Origin: Paenibacillus sp. JJ-223
GTDB taxonomy: Bacteria; Bacillota; Bacilli; Paenibacillales; Paenibacillaceae
DNA: 64,000 bases
Assembly (NCBI RefSeq): GCF_927798175.1
Contig: NZ_CAKMMP010000009.1
Span: 1 to 64,000 of the forward strand
Reading direction: 5' to 3'
Numbering within the stretch: position 1 is the stretch's first letter; the number at the start of each line of letters is the position of its first letter. Below the pieces are notes generated by a model. That model was not told the origin of the DNA. It did no database searches and saw nothing but the letters and a program-made list of their open reading frames with translations. Made by a program: the position numbers and the translations under genes. Positions 54,255 to 63,615 of this stretch are shown piece by piece.

Positions 54255-57200
54255 ATGAGCAATTACAAAGATCAGATCATTGCGCATTACAAGTTTGAGG
54301 ACACGACGGGCATCGGCCAGGACAGCACATCCCGCGGGAATCACGCGGTACCTTCAGGCACCCACGAGCCGGCGCTTTCCGTAATCCAAGGGCGGACGGC
54401 GCTGTCCTTTGCGGGCGGCTCCAACGGTACGTCGTATTTGCAGCTGCCGCCCGATTTGCTTCGCGGTGTAAGCGATCACACCGGTTTGACCGTATCGGCA
54501 TGGGTATACCTGGGCAGAGGCAGCAGCGTGTGGGAACGCCTGATCGATTTCGGCGGAGGAGATCAGCAGCCTTACCTGTTCCTCACCAGACAGATGCGCA
54601 GCGTGCTCAAGGCCGGCGACGAAATGATGATTCATCCGACCAAAGGGTTCGCCAACGGGGAATGGATGCATGTCGCCGTGTCGGTTACGGGTACGGAGGG
54701 CGGAACGCGAAGCCATGCCGGGGCGATCGTATACGTCAACGGGGAAATCGTGGCTAATGGCTCATTCAACCAAACCTCCAGCGGAAACTATGCCAAGTTA
54801 AGAAGCTGGTTTGAGACATTCTCGAATCCGGAATTCTACACGCAAAACTATATTGGCCGCTCCCAATTTGTCGATGATCCGGATTTGGAAGCAGCGATTT
54901 CCGATGTAAGGATTTACGAAGCAGGTTTGACCATGGATGAAGTCATCGAAGTGATGTGCGAATCGCTGACCGATGCGGAGATCGTGAAGCTGGCGGCAGA
55001 GAAATATCTGGTTTCACCCGCCAAAATCATCACCAATGACATTGCGCTCCCCGACTCGCTTCTGGGCGGGAAAGTACAGGTCGAATGGTCTTCGAGCAGA
55101 CCTGAAGCCATAACGGGCCAAGGGAAGGTTCTTCCGATCGAGTCGGCTCACAGCGTCACGTTAAGCGCAGCATTGCGCACGGGCGAGCAGACATTGGAAC
55201 GAAGCTTCGGCGTCTCGATCGTTCCGAAACATGTGCCGCCATACACGATTACGGTCCATGGGGATCAGAAGGTCGCCGATATTAGCGAAGTGATGTACGG
55301 TTTGTTTTACGAGGATATTAACAATGCCGCCGATGGCGGAATCTATGCGGAGCTTGTGCAAAACCGTTCATTCGAGTCGTTTGCATTCGATACCTATTCC
55401 TCCGCTTCCGGAGCATGTGGATGCTCAACCGGCCGCAATCGTGAGCCGTTGTTTGCATGGTCCGGAGATACCGACAAAATGATCATACAGAACAAAGGTG
55501 GATTAAACGAGCATTTTGGCGTCAAAGATCCCGAGGTCAACGCTTATTATGTGACGGTGCAGGGCGGTGCGGTCATTCGAAATCGCGGATTCGCGGATTC
55601 CAACCAGCATTGCGCCATGTCCATTCAAGCTGGGAAACAGTATGATTTCACCGTATGGGCCAAAGCTGAGGCTGCGGGACGGATCACCATCCAGCTGCAG
55701 GACGAAGCGGGGAATGCGGTGAGCGACGAGGTGTCCGTGCAGATCGAAGGTGGGAACAAGTGGAAGAAATATGGCGCCTCTTCCGATGCCGAACTGGTAC
55801 TCACGGGCACGCAGAACGTATTGGGGCAGCTGGTTCTCACCTTCAGCGGCGATATTTCCGTCGACATGGTGTCCCTGATTCCGCGGGACGTGTGGGGGGA
55901 GGATCCCGATGAGCCAGGAATCTCCGCTTCGGCGCATGCCAATTACAAAGGGAACCCGAACTATAGACTGCGCAAAGATTTGGTGCAGGCACTCGTCGAC
56001 ATGCATCCCGCATTCCTGCGTTTCCCGGGCGGATGTATCTCCGAAGGTTCGTTTATTTGGGACAACGTGTACGACTGGAAAGATTCCGTCGGTCCGGTGG
56101 AGCTGCGGAAGGAAAATTACAATGTTTGGGGTTACATGATGACGATGGGCCTTGGCTATATGGAATATTTCCAATTGGCCGAAGACCTGAATGCCCTTCC
56201 GGTTCCGGTCATGGCATGCGGCGTTTTATGCCAGGCCCGTTCCGATTATGCCCATCCGGCAGGCGGCAAGCTGAGGGAATATTATATCAAAAACTTTACG
56301 GATTTGATCGATTTTGCGATCAGCACGGATATCGAGAACAACGAGTGGGCTGCAATTCGCAGCGAGATGGGGCACCCCGAGCCGTTTGATTTGCGTTATT
56401 TGGGCGTCGGGAACGAAAACTGGGGCACCGAGTTTTTTGCCAACTTCGAAGCGTTCAAGGCAGCGATCGACGACTACATGAAGCAGAACTACCCGGATCA
56501 CGAACTGCACATCATTTCCACCGTCGGAGCTCAAGCCGATGACGATGCTTATCAGGAAGGATGGAAGTTCCTGAGCGGCAATCTGCAAGGATCGGCGCAA
56601 ATCGCATTTGCGGACGGCAAGGAGATCATCGAAGAGAACGTCACGTGGTATAGCCGGCAAAGCAACTACATGGATACGATCGCCGACGAGCATTATTACC
56701 GTTCCAACGAATATTTGCTGAACAATGCCGACCGTTACAACTACTACAAGCGCGCCTATCATGAAGACGGCAGCATCAACTGGAAAGAAACGTCCAAGGT
56801 ATTTGTGGGCGAGTATGCCTCCACGGACAAAAACACGCTGGCAGGTGCCGTGGCCGAGGCGGCCATCATCACCGGTTTCGAAAACAATGCCGACGTCGTG
56901 CGCATGGCCGCATACGCGCCGCTCTTCAACAAGGTGCTGACGGATGGAACATACCGCTGGACGCCGGACTGCATCTGGTTTGACGACGAGACGGTCTGGT
57001 TTACGCCGAATTACTACGTGCAGCAGCTGTTCGCCAAACATGTCGGGGAGCAAGTATTGGGAACGTCGTTCTCAACGTATAACAAAGGCAAAGAAGTGCA
57101 GCTCCAGCCGCGCGGCGGCATCGAGATCGCTGCCGGGAATGCAGACATCCTGGTGAAACGTGTCAAAGTGACGTCCAACGAGGATGGCCGCGTATTGTTC

Positions 57201-58013
57201 GAAGAACATTTTGCGGAATGCTCTGAACCAAGCCGGGCCTGGGAAGCGATTGCCGGATCGGCAGGATACAGCCTGCAGGCCGGAAAAGGACTGCTGCTCA
57301 AAGCGCAGGACAGCGGACTTAACGGTCTCGCGATCCTGAACGAGGAATGGACCAACTATACGCTTGAAGTGGAAGCCAGCAGACTTGCGGGCGAAGACGG
57401 CTTCTATGTAGGCGTCGGTCTGACGGACGCTTCTCCGGAACAGAAGGATGTCATCGAATACGCCATCGGATACGGCGGCAGCGCGACAGGTGTCAAAGTG
57501 TACAAACAAGGGATCGAAGGGTACACGCTGGGCGACTATTCTTCCAGTACGGCAGCCGGCAACCTCAGAGCGGCGAATTACGAACCGCTGGAAGACAACA
57601 CAAACTATGTCATTACGGTCAATTATGGCGGAGAAACAGGCAAAAACCTGATCTGCTCGTATACGGATGGCTGTACAACAAGCAAAGTGCTCGACTACAA
57701 GCTTGAAGCCTATAACCGCGATGTGTTCCATTCCGTAACGCGTGATGCAAACCATGTCTACGTGAAACTGGTCAATGCCGACGGAATGGAGAAGGCGACC
57801 AAAGTGGTGCTTGAACATCTGGATGTCCAGGCATCGGCACGGTTAATCACCTTGAGCGGGGACGAAGAACTGGTGCATGTTCCGAATGTCAACCAAAAGA
57901 ATGCGGAAAAAGTAGTTCCTCAAGAGAGCACCATCGAGCTTGACGGCGACTCCGTCGTTCTGCAATTGCCGGCCCAATCGGTCAGCGTATTGGTGCTTGA
58001 TCGCAAGCTGTAA
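54255..58013 (+). CDS. large multidomain GH51-like alpha-L-arabinofuranosidase
   Basis: A 1252-aa enzyme. Domains in order: LamG (about 1-225), Ig-like linker (about 235-325), start of the GH51 fold (about 330-380; EVMYGLFYEDINNAADGGIYAE), an inserted CBM4_9-like sandwich (about 390-550), the GH51 barrel (about 570-930) with acid/base Glu721 in GVGNENWG and nucleophile Glu853 in FVGEYAS, then a C-terminal sandwich split by a second LamG/DUF1080-like insert (about 970-1150). It would remove arabinose side chains. No signal peptide is visible, which is odd for such a layout. The ATG at 54255 follows ACAGGAGGGC. Confidence 0.9.
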   Translation: MSNYKDQIIAHYKFEDTTGIGQDSTSRGNHAVPSGTHEPALSVIQGRTALSFAGGSNGTSYLQLPPDLLRGVSDHTGLTVSAWVYLGRGSSVWERLIDFGGGDQQPYLFLTRQMRSVLKAGDEMMIHPTKGFANGEWMHVAVSVTGTEGGTRSHAGAIVYVNGEIVANGSFNQTSSGNYAKLRSWFETFSNPEFYTQNYIGRSQFVDDPDLEAAISDVRIYEAGLTMDEVIEVMCESLTDAEIVKLAAEKYLVSPAKIITNDIALPDSLLGGKVQVEWSSSRPEAITGQGKVLPIESAHSVTLSAALRTGEQTLERSFGVSIVPKHVPPYTITVHGDQKVADISEVMYGLFYEDINNAADGGIYAELVQNRSFESFAFDTYSSASGACGCSTGRNREPLFAWSGDTDKMIIQNKGGLNEHFGVKDPEVNAYYVTVQGGAVIRNRGFADSNQHCAMSIQAGKQYDFTVWAKAEAAGRITIQLQDEAGNAVSDEVSVQIEGGNKWKKYGASSDAELVLTGTQNVLGQLVLTFSGDISVDMVSLIPRDVWGEDPDEPGISASAHANYKGNPNYRLRKDLVQALVDMHPAFLRFPGGCISEGSFIWDNVYDWKDSVGPVELRKENYNVWGYMMTMGLGYMEYFQLAEDLNALPVPVMACGVLCQARSDYAHPAGGKLREYYIKNFTDLIDFAISTDIENNEWAAIRSEMGHPEPFDLRYLGVGNENWGTEFFANFEAFKAAIDDYMKQNYPDHELHIISTVGAQADDDAYQEGWKFLSGNLQGSAQIAFADGKEIIEENVTWYSRQSNYMDTIADEHYYRSNEYLLNNADRYNYYKRAYHEDGSINWKETSKVFVGEYASTDKNTLAGAVAEAAIITGFENNADVVRMAAYAPLFNKVLTDGTYRWTPDCIWFDDETVWFTPNYYVQQLFAKHVGEQVLGTSFSTYNKGKEVQLQPRGGIEIAAGNADILVKRVKVTSNEDGRVLFEEHFAECSEPSRAWEAIAGSAGYSLQAGKGLLLKAQDSGLNGLAILNEEWTNYTLEVEASRLAGEDGFYVGVGLTDASPEQKDVIEYAIGYGGSATGVKVYKQGIEGYTLGDYSSSTAAGNLRAANYEPLEDNTNYVITVNYGGETGKNLICSYTDGCTTSKVLDYKLEAYNRDVFHSVTRDANHVYVKLVNADGMEKATKVVLEHLDVQASARLITLSGDEELVHVPNVNQKNAEKVVPQESTIELDGDSVVLQLPAQSVSVLVLDRKL

Positions 58014-58040
58014 TCGTTTCAATCGTTTCATAAGTTTGAT

Positions 58041-58080
58041 GCAAAGGAACCGCGAATATCGCGGTTCCTTTGCGTTTTCA
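58041..58080 (+). terminator. terminator of the GH51-like gene
   Basis: GCAAAGGAACCGCGA and TCGCGGTTCCTTTGC form a perfect 15-bp stem around ATA, then GTTTTC. Confidence 0.85.
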
Positions 58081-58094
58081 CGACTCGAAGCGTG

Positions 58095-58159
58095 GTCAAC
58101 AGAAGATACCCAAAGTCAACAGCCTCCACTACCTGTGGTTCCGGGTCTGCTCCTATAAT
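58095..58159 (+). promoter_or_regulatory. GTCAAC direct repeat and promoter of the permease operon
   Basis: GTCAAC at 58095-58100 and 58115-58120 (20-bp period) flank AGAAGATACC. TATAAT at 58154-58159 lies 33 nt further on, without a good -35 box. A near-identical arrangement precedes the binding-protein gene at 63.5 kb, so this is probably an activator site for the AraC-type regulator encoded in between. Confidence 0.65.
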
Positions 58160-58182
58160 TAGTGAGAAGGAGGAGACAGCAT

Positions 58183-59088
58183 ATGCGTTTGAATCACAAA
58201 CAATGGGTACGTAACATCCCGCTTCATCTCATGATTCTGCCCGGATTGCTCATCATCATTGTATTCGGTTACATTCCGATGGCAGGACTCTCCATTGCCT
58301 TTCAAAACTTTTCTCCGATTGCCGGTTTCAAGAACATCAACTGGGTCGGAATGGACAATTTCAAGTACCTGCTCGATTTGCCCGGGTTTTGGCAGGTGGT
58401 TTGGAACACCGTGTTTATTTCCCTGATGAAAATCATTTCCGGCCTTGTCGTGCCGGTGCTCGTAGCTTTGCTCTTGAACGAAGTGCGCCGCAGCGGATTC
58501 AAGCGGACGATTCAGACCGTCATTTACATGCCTCACTTTTTCTCCTGGGTCATTTTGGCCGGCATCATTGTGGATGTGCTGTCCCCGAGCAGCGGGATCG
58601 TGAACATGTTGTTGAAGGCCATCGGCATGGAGCCGATACAGTTTCTGGCAAGCAATGACTGGTTCCCGTACATACTCGTCATCACGGATCAATGGAAAGA
58701 GTTCGGATTCGGAACGATCATCTACCTTGCGGCACTGACAAGCATCGACAAATCGTTATACGAAGCAGCCGTCATGGACGGGGCGGGCAGATGGAAGCAA
58801 ACGTGGCACATTACGCTGCCCGGCATACGCCCAATCATCATTTTGATGGTTACGCTCAGTCTGGGGAACGTGCTCAATGGGGGATTCGACCAAGTATTCA
58901 ACTTGTACAATCCGCTCGTTTATGAATCCGGAGACATTCTGGACACGATGATCTATCGCATCGGTTTGCAGGATGCGCAGTATTCGGTGTCCACCGCACT
59001 CGGACTAATCAAATCGGTGGTATCCTTCGTATTTATCGGACTTGGTTATTACCTTGCATACAGGTTCGCCAATTACCGGATCTTTTAG
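58183..59088 (+). CDS. sugar ABC permease (LplB-like)
   Basis: A 301-aa permease with six membrane helices. FGYIPMAGLSIAFQNF near the N terminus, the EAA loop LYEAAVMDGAGRWKQTWHITLP and the C-terminal YRFANYRIF are typical of LplB. The start at 58183 has AAGGAGGAGA 8 nt upstream. It is the first gene of an operon with a second permease and a YesMN pair; the matching binding protein starts at 63.6 kb. By context with GH43 and GH51 enzymes it probably carries arabino-oligosaccharides; this is inference. Confidence 0.92.
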   Translation: MRLNHKQWVRNIPLHLMILPGLLIIIVFGYIPMAGLSIAFQNFSPIAGFKNINWVGMDNFKYLLDLPGFWQVVWNTVFISLMKIISGLVVPVLVALLLNEVRRSGFKRTIQTVIYMPHFFSWVILAGIIVDVLSPSSGIVNMLLKAIGMEPIQFLASNDWFPYILVITDQWKEFGFGTIIYLAALTSIDKSLYEAAVMDGAGRWKQTWHITLPGIRPIIILMVTLSLGNVLNGGFDQVFNLYNPLVYESGDILDTMIYRIGLQDAQYSVSTALGLIKSVVSFVFIGLGYYLAYRFANYRIF

Positions 59089-59105
59089 AAAGGGGGCAGA
59101 GCACC

Positions 59106-59996
59106 ATGCACCATACGTCGAGAGCTTATCGTTGGTTTCTGGGATTCAACTATGTCATTCTGACCCTGCTTGCGCTGTTGTGCCTGTTTCCCATCGTAAA
59201 CATATTGGCCATTTCCTTCAGTTCAAGTGATGCGGTCAAAGCAGGGGGCGTGACGTTTTGGCCGGTCGATTTCACCTTCTCATCGTATCAATACATTTTG
59301 GAGAACAAGCAGTTTCTGAATTCGTTCGGAACAAGTTTGCTTCGCGTCGTGCTCGGCGTGGCCATCAATCTGATTTTTACGGTGCTCGTGGCCTATCCGC
59401 TCTCCAAGGAGGCTGCCCGTTTTCGTTCGAGAACGGCGTATGCCTGGATCTTTGTATTTACGATGCTGTTCAGCGGCGGCTTGATTCCAGGGTATTTGGT
59501 CGTTAAGGAAACAAGGCTGCTGGACTCCATCTGGGCACTTATTCTGCCGGGAGCGGTTCCGATCTTCAACGTGCTGCTCATGCTCAATTTTTTCCGGGGA
59601 TTGCCGAAGGAATTGGAGGAAGCCTCGTGGATGGATGGCGCAGGCCACTTCCGAACGCTGTGGAGCATATACTTGCCCATCTCGCTTCCAAGCATCGCGA
59701 CCATTACGCTGTTTGCGATGGTAGGGCATTGGAATGCCTGGTTTGACGGCATGATCTACATGAAAAATCCTGAGCATTATCCGCTCGCCACCTATTTGCA
59801 ATCCATGCTGCAGCAGGTGACGATGATTCAAACCGATTCGATGACGCTGGAGGATGCCACGCTGCTGAGCCAGGTATCGGACAGGACTACGCAGGCGTCC
59901 CAGATTTTCTTATCCGTTATTCCGATTTTGCTCGTGTATCCGTTCTTGCAAAGGTATTTCGTGCATGGACTTGTTGTCGGCAGCGTGAAGGGATAA
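59106..59996 (+). CDS. carbohydrate ABC permease (LplC/YtcP-like)
   Basis: A 296-aa six-helix permease, partner of the LplB-like gene 17 nt upstream. The EAA loop reads LEEASWMDGAGHFRTLWSIYLP, and the C terminus ends YFVHGLVVGSVKG like other YtcP proteins. AAAGGGGGC precedes the ATG at 59106. No ATPase gene is nearby. The residues between helices 5 and 6 (EDATLLSQVSDRTTQAS) are family-typical. Confidence 0.92.
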   Translation: MHHTSRAYRWFLGFNYVILTLLALLCLFPIVNILAISFSSSDAVKAGGVTFWPVDFTFSSYQYILENKQFLNSFGTSLLRVVLGVAINLIFTVLVAYPLSKEAARFRSRTAYAWIFVFTMLFSGGLIPGYLVVKETRLLDSIWALILPGAVPIFNVLLMLNFFRGLPKELEEASWMDGAGHFRTLWSIYLPISLPSIATITLFAMVGHWNAWFDGMIYMKNPEHYPLATYLQSMLQQVTMIQTDSMTLEDATLLSQVSDRTTQASQIFLSVIPILLVYPFLQRYFVHGLVVGSVKG

Positions 59997-60018
59997 GATC
60001 GGGAAGAGGAGAAGCACA

Positions 60019-60049
60019 GGAAGGAGCCGATACCCGGCTCCTTTTTGGT
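60019..60049 (+). terminator. partial terminator between permease and kinase genes
   Basis: AGGAGCC-GATACC-CGGCTCCT then TTTT. It would lower but not abolish kinase and regulator expression from the permease promoter. Confidence 0.75.
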
Positions 60050-60073
60050 CCTTGGAGGGGGGCTCATGAACAT

Positions 60074-61852
60074 ATGAGGCATTTTTGGGGAAACTGGCGG
60101 AGCCGGTCCATCGTGGTAAAGCTGATGATTGCTTTTGTGCTTGTCATGCTTCCGCTGTATGTGATTAGCATGGTGATTACGTACAGCAGCTCCAAACAGA
60201 TGCAGTCCGAGGTGGAAACGGCACATGAATCCAAACTTCATTTCTACCACAATCATCTGCAATTCGAATTGGAGCGGATGAGCGACCTGATCAACGAATT
60301 TTCATTTGACGAACAAATGTCCACATTAAGCACGAGAGCGGCCATTATGAGCGGATACGAAGTAACGGCGAGCTTAAACAACATTCATCAAAAACTGAAA
60401 CAGATTATGGTCACGAGTCCTTACATCAACGATGTGGTGTATTATGTGCCAGGCCTCCACAAACGAGTCAGCGCGGTTGACGGAATCCGCAGCGTGGAGG
60501 ATGAAGAATGGAAGGAGCTTTTGGCAACGATGGGCAACTTGAACGGCGAGCTCTCTTCCTGGAATGACGATCTTTACTTTCTCAAAAGCAATCCCTATAA
60601 CATGAATCATGAGGAAGCGCCCAACTTTATTTTAGGAATACGTTTGTCTGCCGATGAATTCAAGCATAGACTGCAGCAGCTGTCCGATAGTGGCGGAAGC
60701 GAGCTTACGTTAAGCTTTGGCCAAGGACGGGACATGTTTATTTCTTCTGCGGATGATGCGATCGACGCTTTGGGAGTCCATTGGCCGGACGAGCTGCCGG
60801 TTCAGGATTCACCGCTGGTGACGAGGTCTGCGGCAGGTGACATGCTGCATTATACGCTGTATGATGCGGAGCATTATTTTGCATTAACCTCAAGCATTGC
60901 CGAATCGGTGCTCGAAGCCCCGCTTGAACAATACAAACTCTGGTTGTGGGTGACAACCTTGATTTCCATTGTCATTATTATCGCGTTCTCGCTGTCCATC
61001 TACAAATCGATTCATAAACCGTTGTCTGCGCTGGTCAAAGGGTTCAGGATGGCAGAGCAAGGACAAACCGACGTGCGCATTCCGCACTCCCGCAGAGATG
61101 AATTCGGTTATTTATACTCCCGCTTCAACCATATGATAGAGCGCTTACATGCTTTGATTGAAGAAAATTATGTAGCGCGAATTCGGACAAGCGAGGCCGA
61201 GCTGAAGCACCTTCAGTCCCAGATCCAGCCTCATTTTCTGTACAACAGCTTGTTTAGCATCAAACAGATGGCCGAGGTGGAAAACGTGGAGCTCATTCAG
61301 GAGTTCACGGATTATTTGGGGCAATACTTCCGTTATATGTCGCGGGATTCGCAAACCGAGGTTTCGTTAAAAGAGGAAATTCAACATGCGCAGATTTACG
61401 CAGCGATTCAGAAGATCCGATTTGGTCCGCGAGTGCAATTGCAAATGGAAGAAATGAATCTCGAATATGGAAAAATCGCGGTCCCCAGGGTTACGATCCA
61501 ACCTATTGTCGAAAACGTCTTTGAACATGCATTGTCGAAACGCAGCCGTGGCGGCATCTTGAAAATGTCTTACCTGACCTCGCCGGACAAGCTGTCCATC
61601 CTCATTGAAGACGACGGGGACGATTTGAGCGAAGTGGCCATGGATCGGCTGCGGCTGTCGCTGCAGCACATCGCGGCGAGGCATGATGAAGGAGAAATAA
61701 CGGGGTTGCTCAATGTCAATCAACGACTGCGAATCAGGTTTGGACCGGAATACGGGCTGGCAGCCGAGCGCAGTGACCTTGGCGGATTACGCATCATTAT
61801 AAGCGTTCCATGGAAAGGAGAGAATCATGATGCAGCGCATGCTGATCGTTGA
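60074..61852 (+). CDS. YesM-family sensor histidine kinase
   Basis: A 592-aa membrane kinase. One helix at about 15-37, an extracellular sensor (about 40-285), a second helix (about 290-312), HAMP (about 313-365), then a His_kinase domain with the phospho-His in QIQPHFLYNSL (about 389) and a HATPase with N box PIVENVFEHAL. The D box reads EDDGDDLS, lacking the second Gly of DXGXG, a departure from the family. It is preceded by GGAGGGGGG and overlaps the regulator gene by 26 bp. It probably senses a sugar outside the cell, maybe through the binding protein encoded next to it. Confidence 0.92.
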   Translation: MRHFWGNWRSRSIVVKLMIAFVLVMLPLYVISMVITYSSSKQMQSEVETAHESKLHFYHNHLQFELERMSDLINEFSFDEQMSTLSTRAAIMSGYEVTASLNNIHQKLKQIMVTSPYINDVVYYVPGLHKRVSAVDGIRSVEDEEWKELLATMGNLNGELSSWNDDLYFLKSNPYNMNHEEAPNFILGIRLSADEFKHRLQQLSDSGGSELTLSFGQGRDMFISSADDAIDALGVHWPDELPVQDSPLVTRSAAGDMLHYTLYDAEHYFALTSSIAESVLEAPLEQYKLWLWVTTLISIVIIIAFSLSIYKSIHKPLSALVKGFRMAEQGQTDVRIPHSRRDEFGYLYSRFNHMIERLHALIEENYVARIRTSEAELKHLQSQIQPHFLYNSLFSIKQMAEVENVELIQEFTDYLGQYFRYMSRDSQTEVSLKEEIQHAQIYAAIQKIRFGPRVQLQMEEMNLEYGKIAVPRVTIQPIVENVFEHALSKRSRGGILKMSYLTSPDKLSILIEDDGDDLSEVAMDRLRLSLQHIAARHDEGEITGLLNVNQRLRIRFGPEYGLAAERSDLGGLRIIISVPWKGENHDAAHADR

Positions 61853-63482
61853 TGATGAACCTGTCATATTGGATGGACTTTATGCTTATTTTCAGAAAGC
61901 CGAGTTTCAGGATATGGAAATTATTAAAGCGTACTCTGCTCTGGAAGCGATTGAATGGTTAAATACGGTGAAGATCGACCTGGTACTGAGTGACATATGT
62001 ATGCCAGGCATGGACGGAATGGAGCTGATCGAACAAATCATGGACCGCTGGCCGAGATGCAAAATACTGCTGCTGACCGGCCATAACGAGTTCGACTACG
62101 CCCATCAAGCTATTCGCAATCCTTGTGTTGTCGATTATTTGCTCAAGACAGAGGGCATGGCGCAGATCCGTGCCGCCGTGGAGCACGCCCTGCAATTGAT
62201 CGCTGAAGAGAACGATTTCCGTTACCAGAATGCCTGGTTCCGCAGCAAGCTGCCCCGTGCACTGCCTCAGCTGCAGCGTCAGCTGCTGGTCGACGTCATC
62301 AAAAGAACCGGGCGGCAAGACGCTGCGCTGCAGGAGGAGTTCGATGCCGTTCAGCTTCCGTTCAGGTCGGATGAACCAGTCGTCCCCGTGATCATCCGCG
62401 TGGAACAGTGGAATACGTATCAAACCCAGACAGACCGCGGTCTAATTCGATATGCGGTAGCCAATGTCGCCGAGGAGCTGCTGATGGATAAATCGGTGGT
62501 CAAAGCCGTTGAGCTTGATTACCAATGCATCGTTTGCCTTGTGCAGCCACCGGCGCAGCAGCCCGCTGTGCCAAATGGGCAGATGCTGCGCGAGCGAACC
62601 CTGCGTTTCGTCAACGGCACGTTGGAATCGGTGCAGCAATCCTGCGCGGATTGCCTGAAATTGTCCGTTTCCATTATGGTGAGCGAGCAGGAAGTGGAGT
62701 GGTCCGAACTTCATCAGGCGATTCTTCAATTAAGGCTTTCCATCCATGAAAGCCCAGGCTTCGGTATGGAGAAGCTGCTTCGTGTCGATGTAGCGCAGCA
62801 GCTGAGCCAAACGCAAAACCTGTTGAACCAGCAAGCCGTGACGGCATTGCAGTTGGAACAGACGAGCCAACGGATTGCGAGCGGAGACAGAGAGTGGGCG
62901 GCATCGTTTCACAAATGGGTGGATTCGGCCAAAGACGGTATCCAGGATCCGTTCTACCGTTTGAAGGTTTACACGGAAGCGGCGCATCGGCTGCTTGATC
63001 TGCTGCATGATTTGGGACTGCATGACTCTGCCTTGCAGGAGATCTCGCTGTCCCGTATGCTGGATTTCAATATAGATACGCCATGGCCGGAGTTGGTGGC
63101 CTTCTATGAGTCTGCCTTCGAATGGATCATTTCCAAACGAGTCGATACACGCGTGAATGATCAATCGCAAATTTTGAATACGATTCATCATTATATCCGG
63201 CTTCATTTGGAGCACGATCTTTCTTTAACCCGGATTGCCCAAGAGGTTTCGCTTAACCCGTCATATCTTTCCCGTTGGTACAAACGCGTGACAGGAAAGG
63301 GGATTTCCGATTACATTCATGAACGGAGAATCGAACGAAGCAAAGAGCTGCTGCTCGGTTCGGCCTGCAAAATGCATGAAATCTCCGCCAAGGTCGGCTT
63401 TAGCGACCAGCATTATTTTTACCGTTTTTTCAAAAAAGCCGTCGGCTGCACCCCGCAGGAGTATCGGGACCAAAAAGCATAA
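61827..63482 (+). CDS. YesN-family response regulator (AraC type)
   Basis: A 551-aa regulator. The receiver (about 3-120) has IVDDEP, phospho-Asp in VLSDICMPGMDG and Lys in YLLKTEG; a long middle region (about 130-440) of unassigned fold follows; the C-terminal AraC HTH pair is at about 445-548 (LSLTRIAQEVSLNPSYLSRWYKRVTG, KMHEISAKVGFSDQHYFYRFFKK, TPQEYRDQK). The ATG at 61827 lies inside the kinase gene behind GGAAAGGAGAG, giving coupled translation. Its likely targets are the two paired GTCAAC promoters at 58.1 and 63.5 kb. Confidence 0.93.
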   Translation: MMQRMLIVDDEPVILDGLYAYFQKAEFQDMEIIKAYSALEAIEWLNTVKIDLVLSDICMPGMDGMELIEQIMDRWPRCKILLLTGHNEFDYAHQAIRNPCVVDYLLKTEGMAQIRAAVEHALQLIAEENDFRYQNAWFRSKLPRALPQLQRQLLVDVIKRTGRQDAALQEEFDAVQLPFRSDEPVVPVIIRVEQWNTYQTQTDRGLIRYAVANVAEELLMDKSVVKAVELDYQCIVCLVQPPAQQPAVPNGQMLRERTLRFVNGTLESVQQSCADCLKLSVSIMVSEQEVEWSELHQAILQLRLSIHESPGFGMEKLLRVDVAQQLSQTQNLLNQQAVTALQLEQTSQRIASGDREWAASFHKWVDSAKDGIQDPFYRLKVYTEAAHRLLDLLHDLGLHDSALQEISLSRMLDFNIDTPWPELVAFYESAFEWIISKRVDTRVNDQSQILNTIHHYIRLHLEHDLSLTRIAQEVSLNPSYLSRWYKRVTGKGISDYIHERRIERSKELLLGSACKMHEISAKVGFSDQHYFYRFFKKAVGCTPQEYRDQKA

Positions 63483-63510
63483 CGAAAGATAGCAGGCTCA
63501 GTCTGAAATG

Positions 63511-63574
63511 GTCAATCAAAGATACCAGATGTCAACGCTGCCCACTCGAACTGACAGCGCTTTCTTAATACAAT
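63511..63574 (+). promoter_or_regulatory. GTCAAC direct repeat, cre-like box and promoter of the binding-protein gene
   Basis: GTCAAT (63511-63516) and GTCAAC (63531-63536), 20-bp period, flank AAAGATACC as at 58.1 kb. TACAAT (63569-63574) lies 32 nt later. TGACAGCGCTTTCT (63552-63565) matches 12 of 14 cre positions between them, so CcpA could block an activated promoter. Confidence 0.65.
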
Positions 63575-63615
63575 GAACACATACCTCGGGAGAGGACACA
63601 CAAAGGGGGATATGC

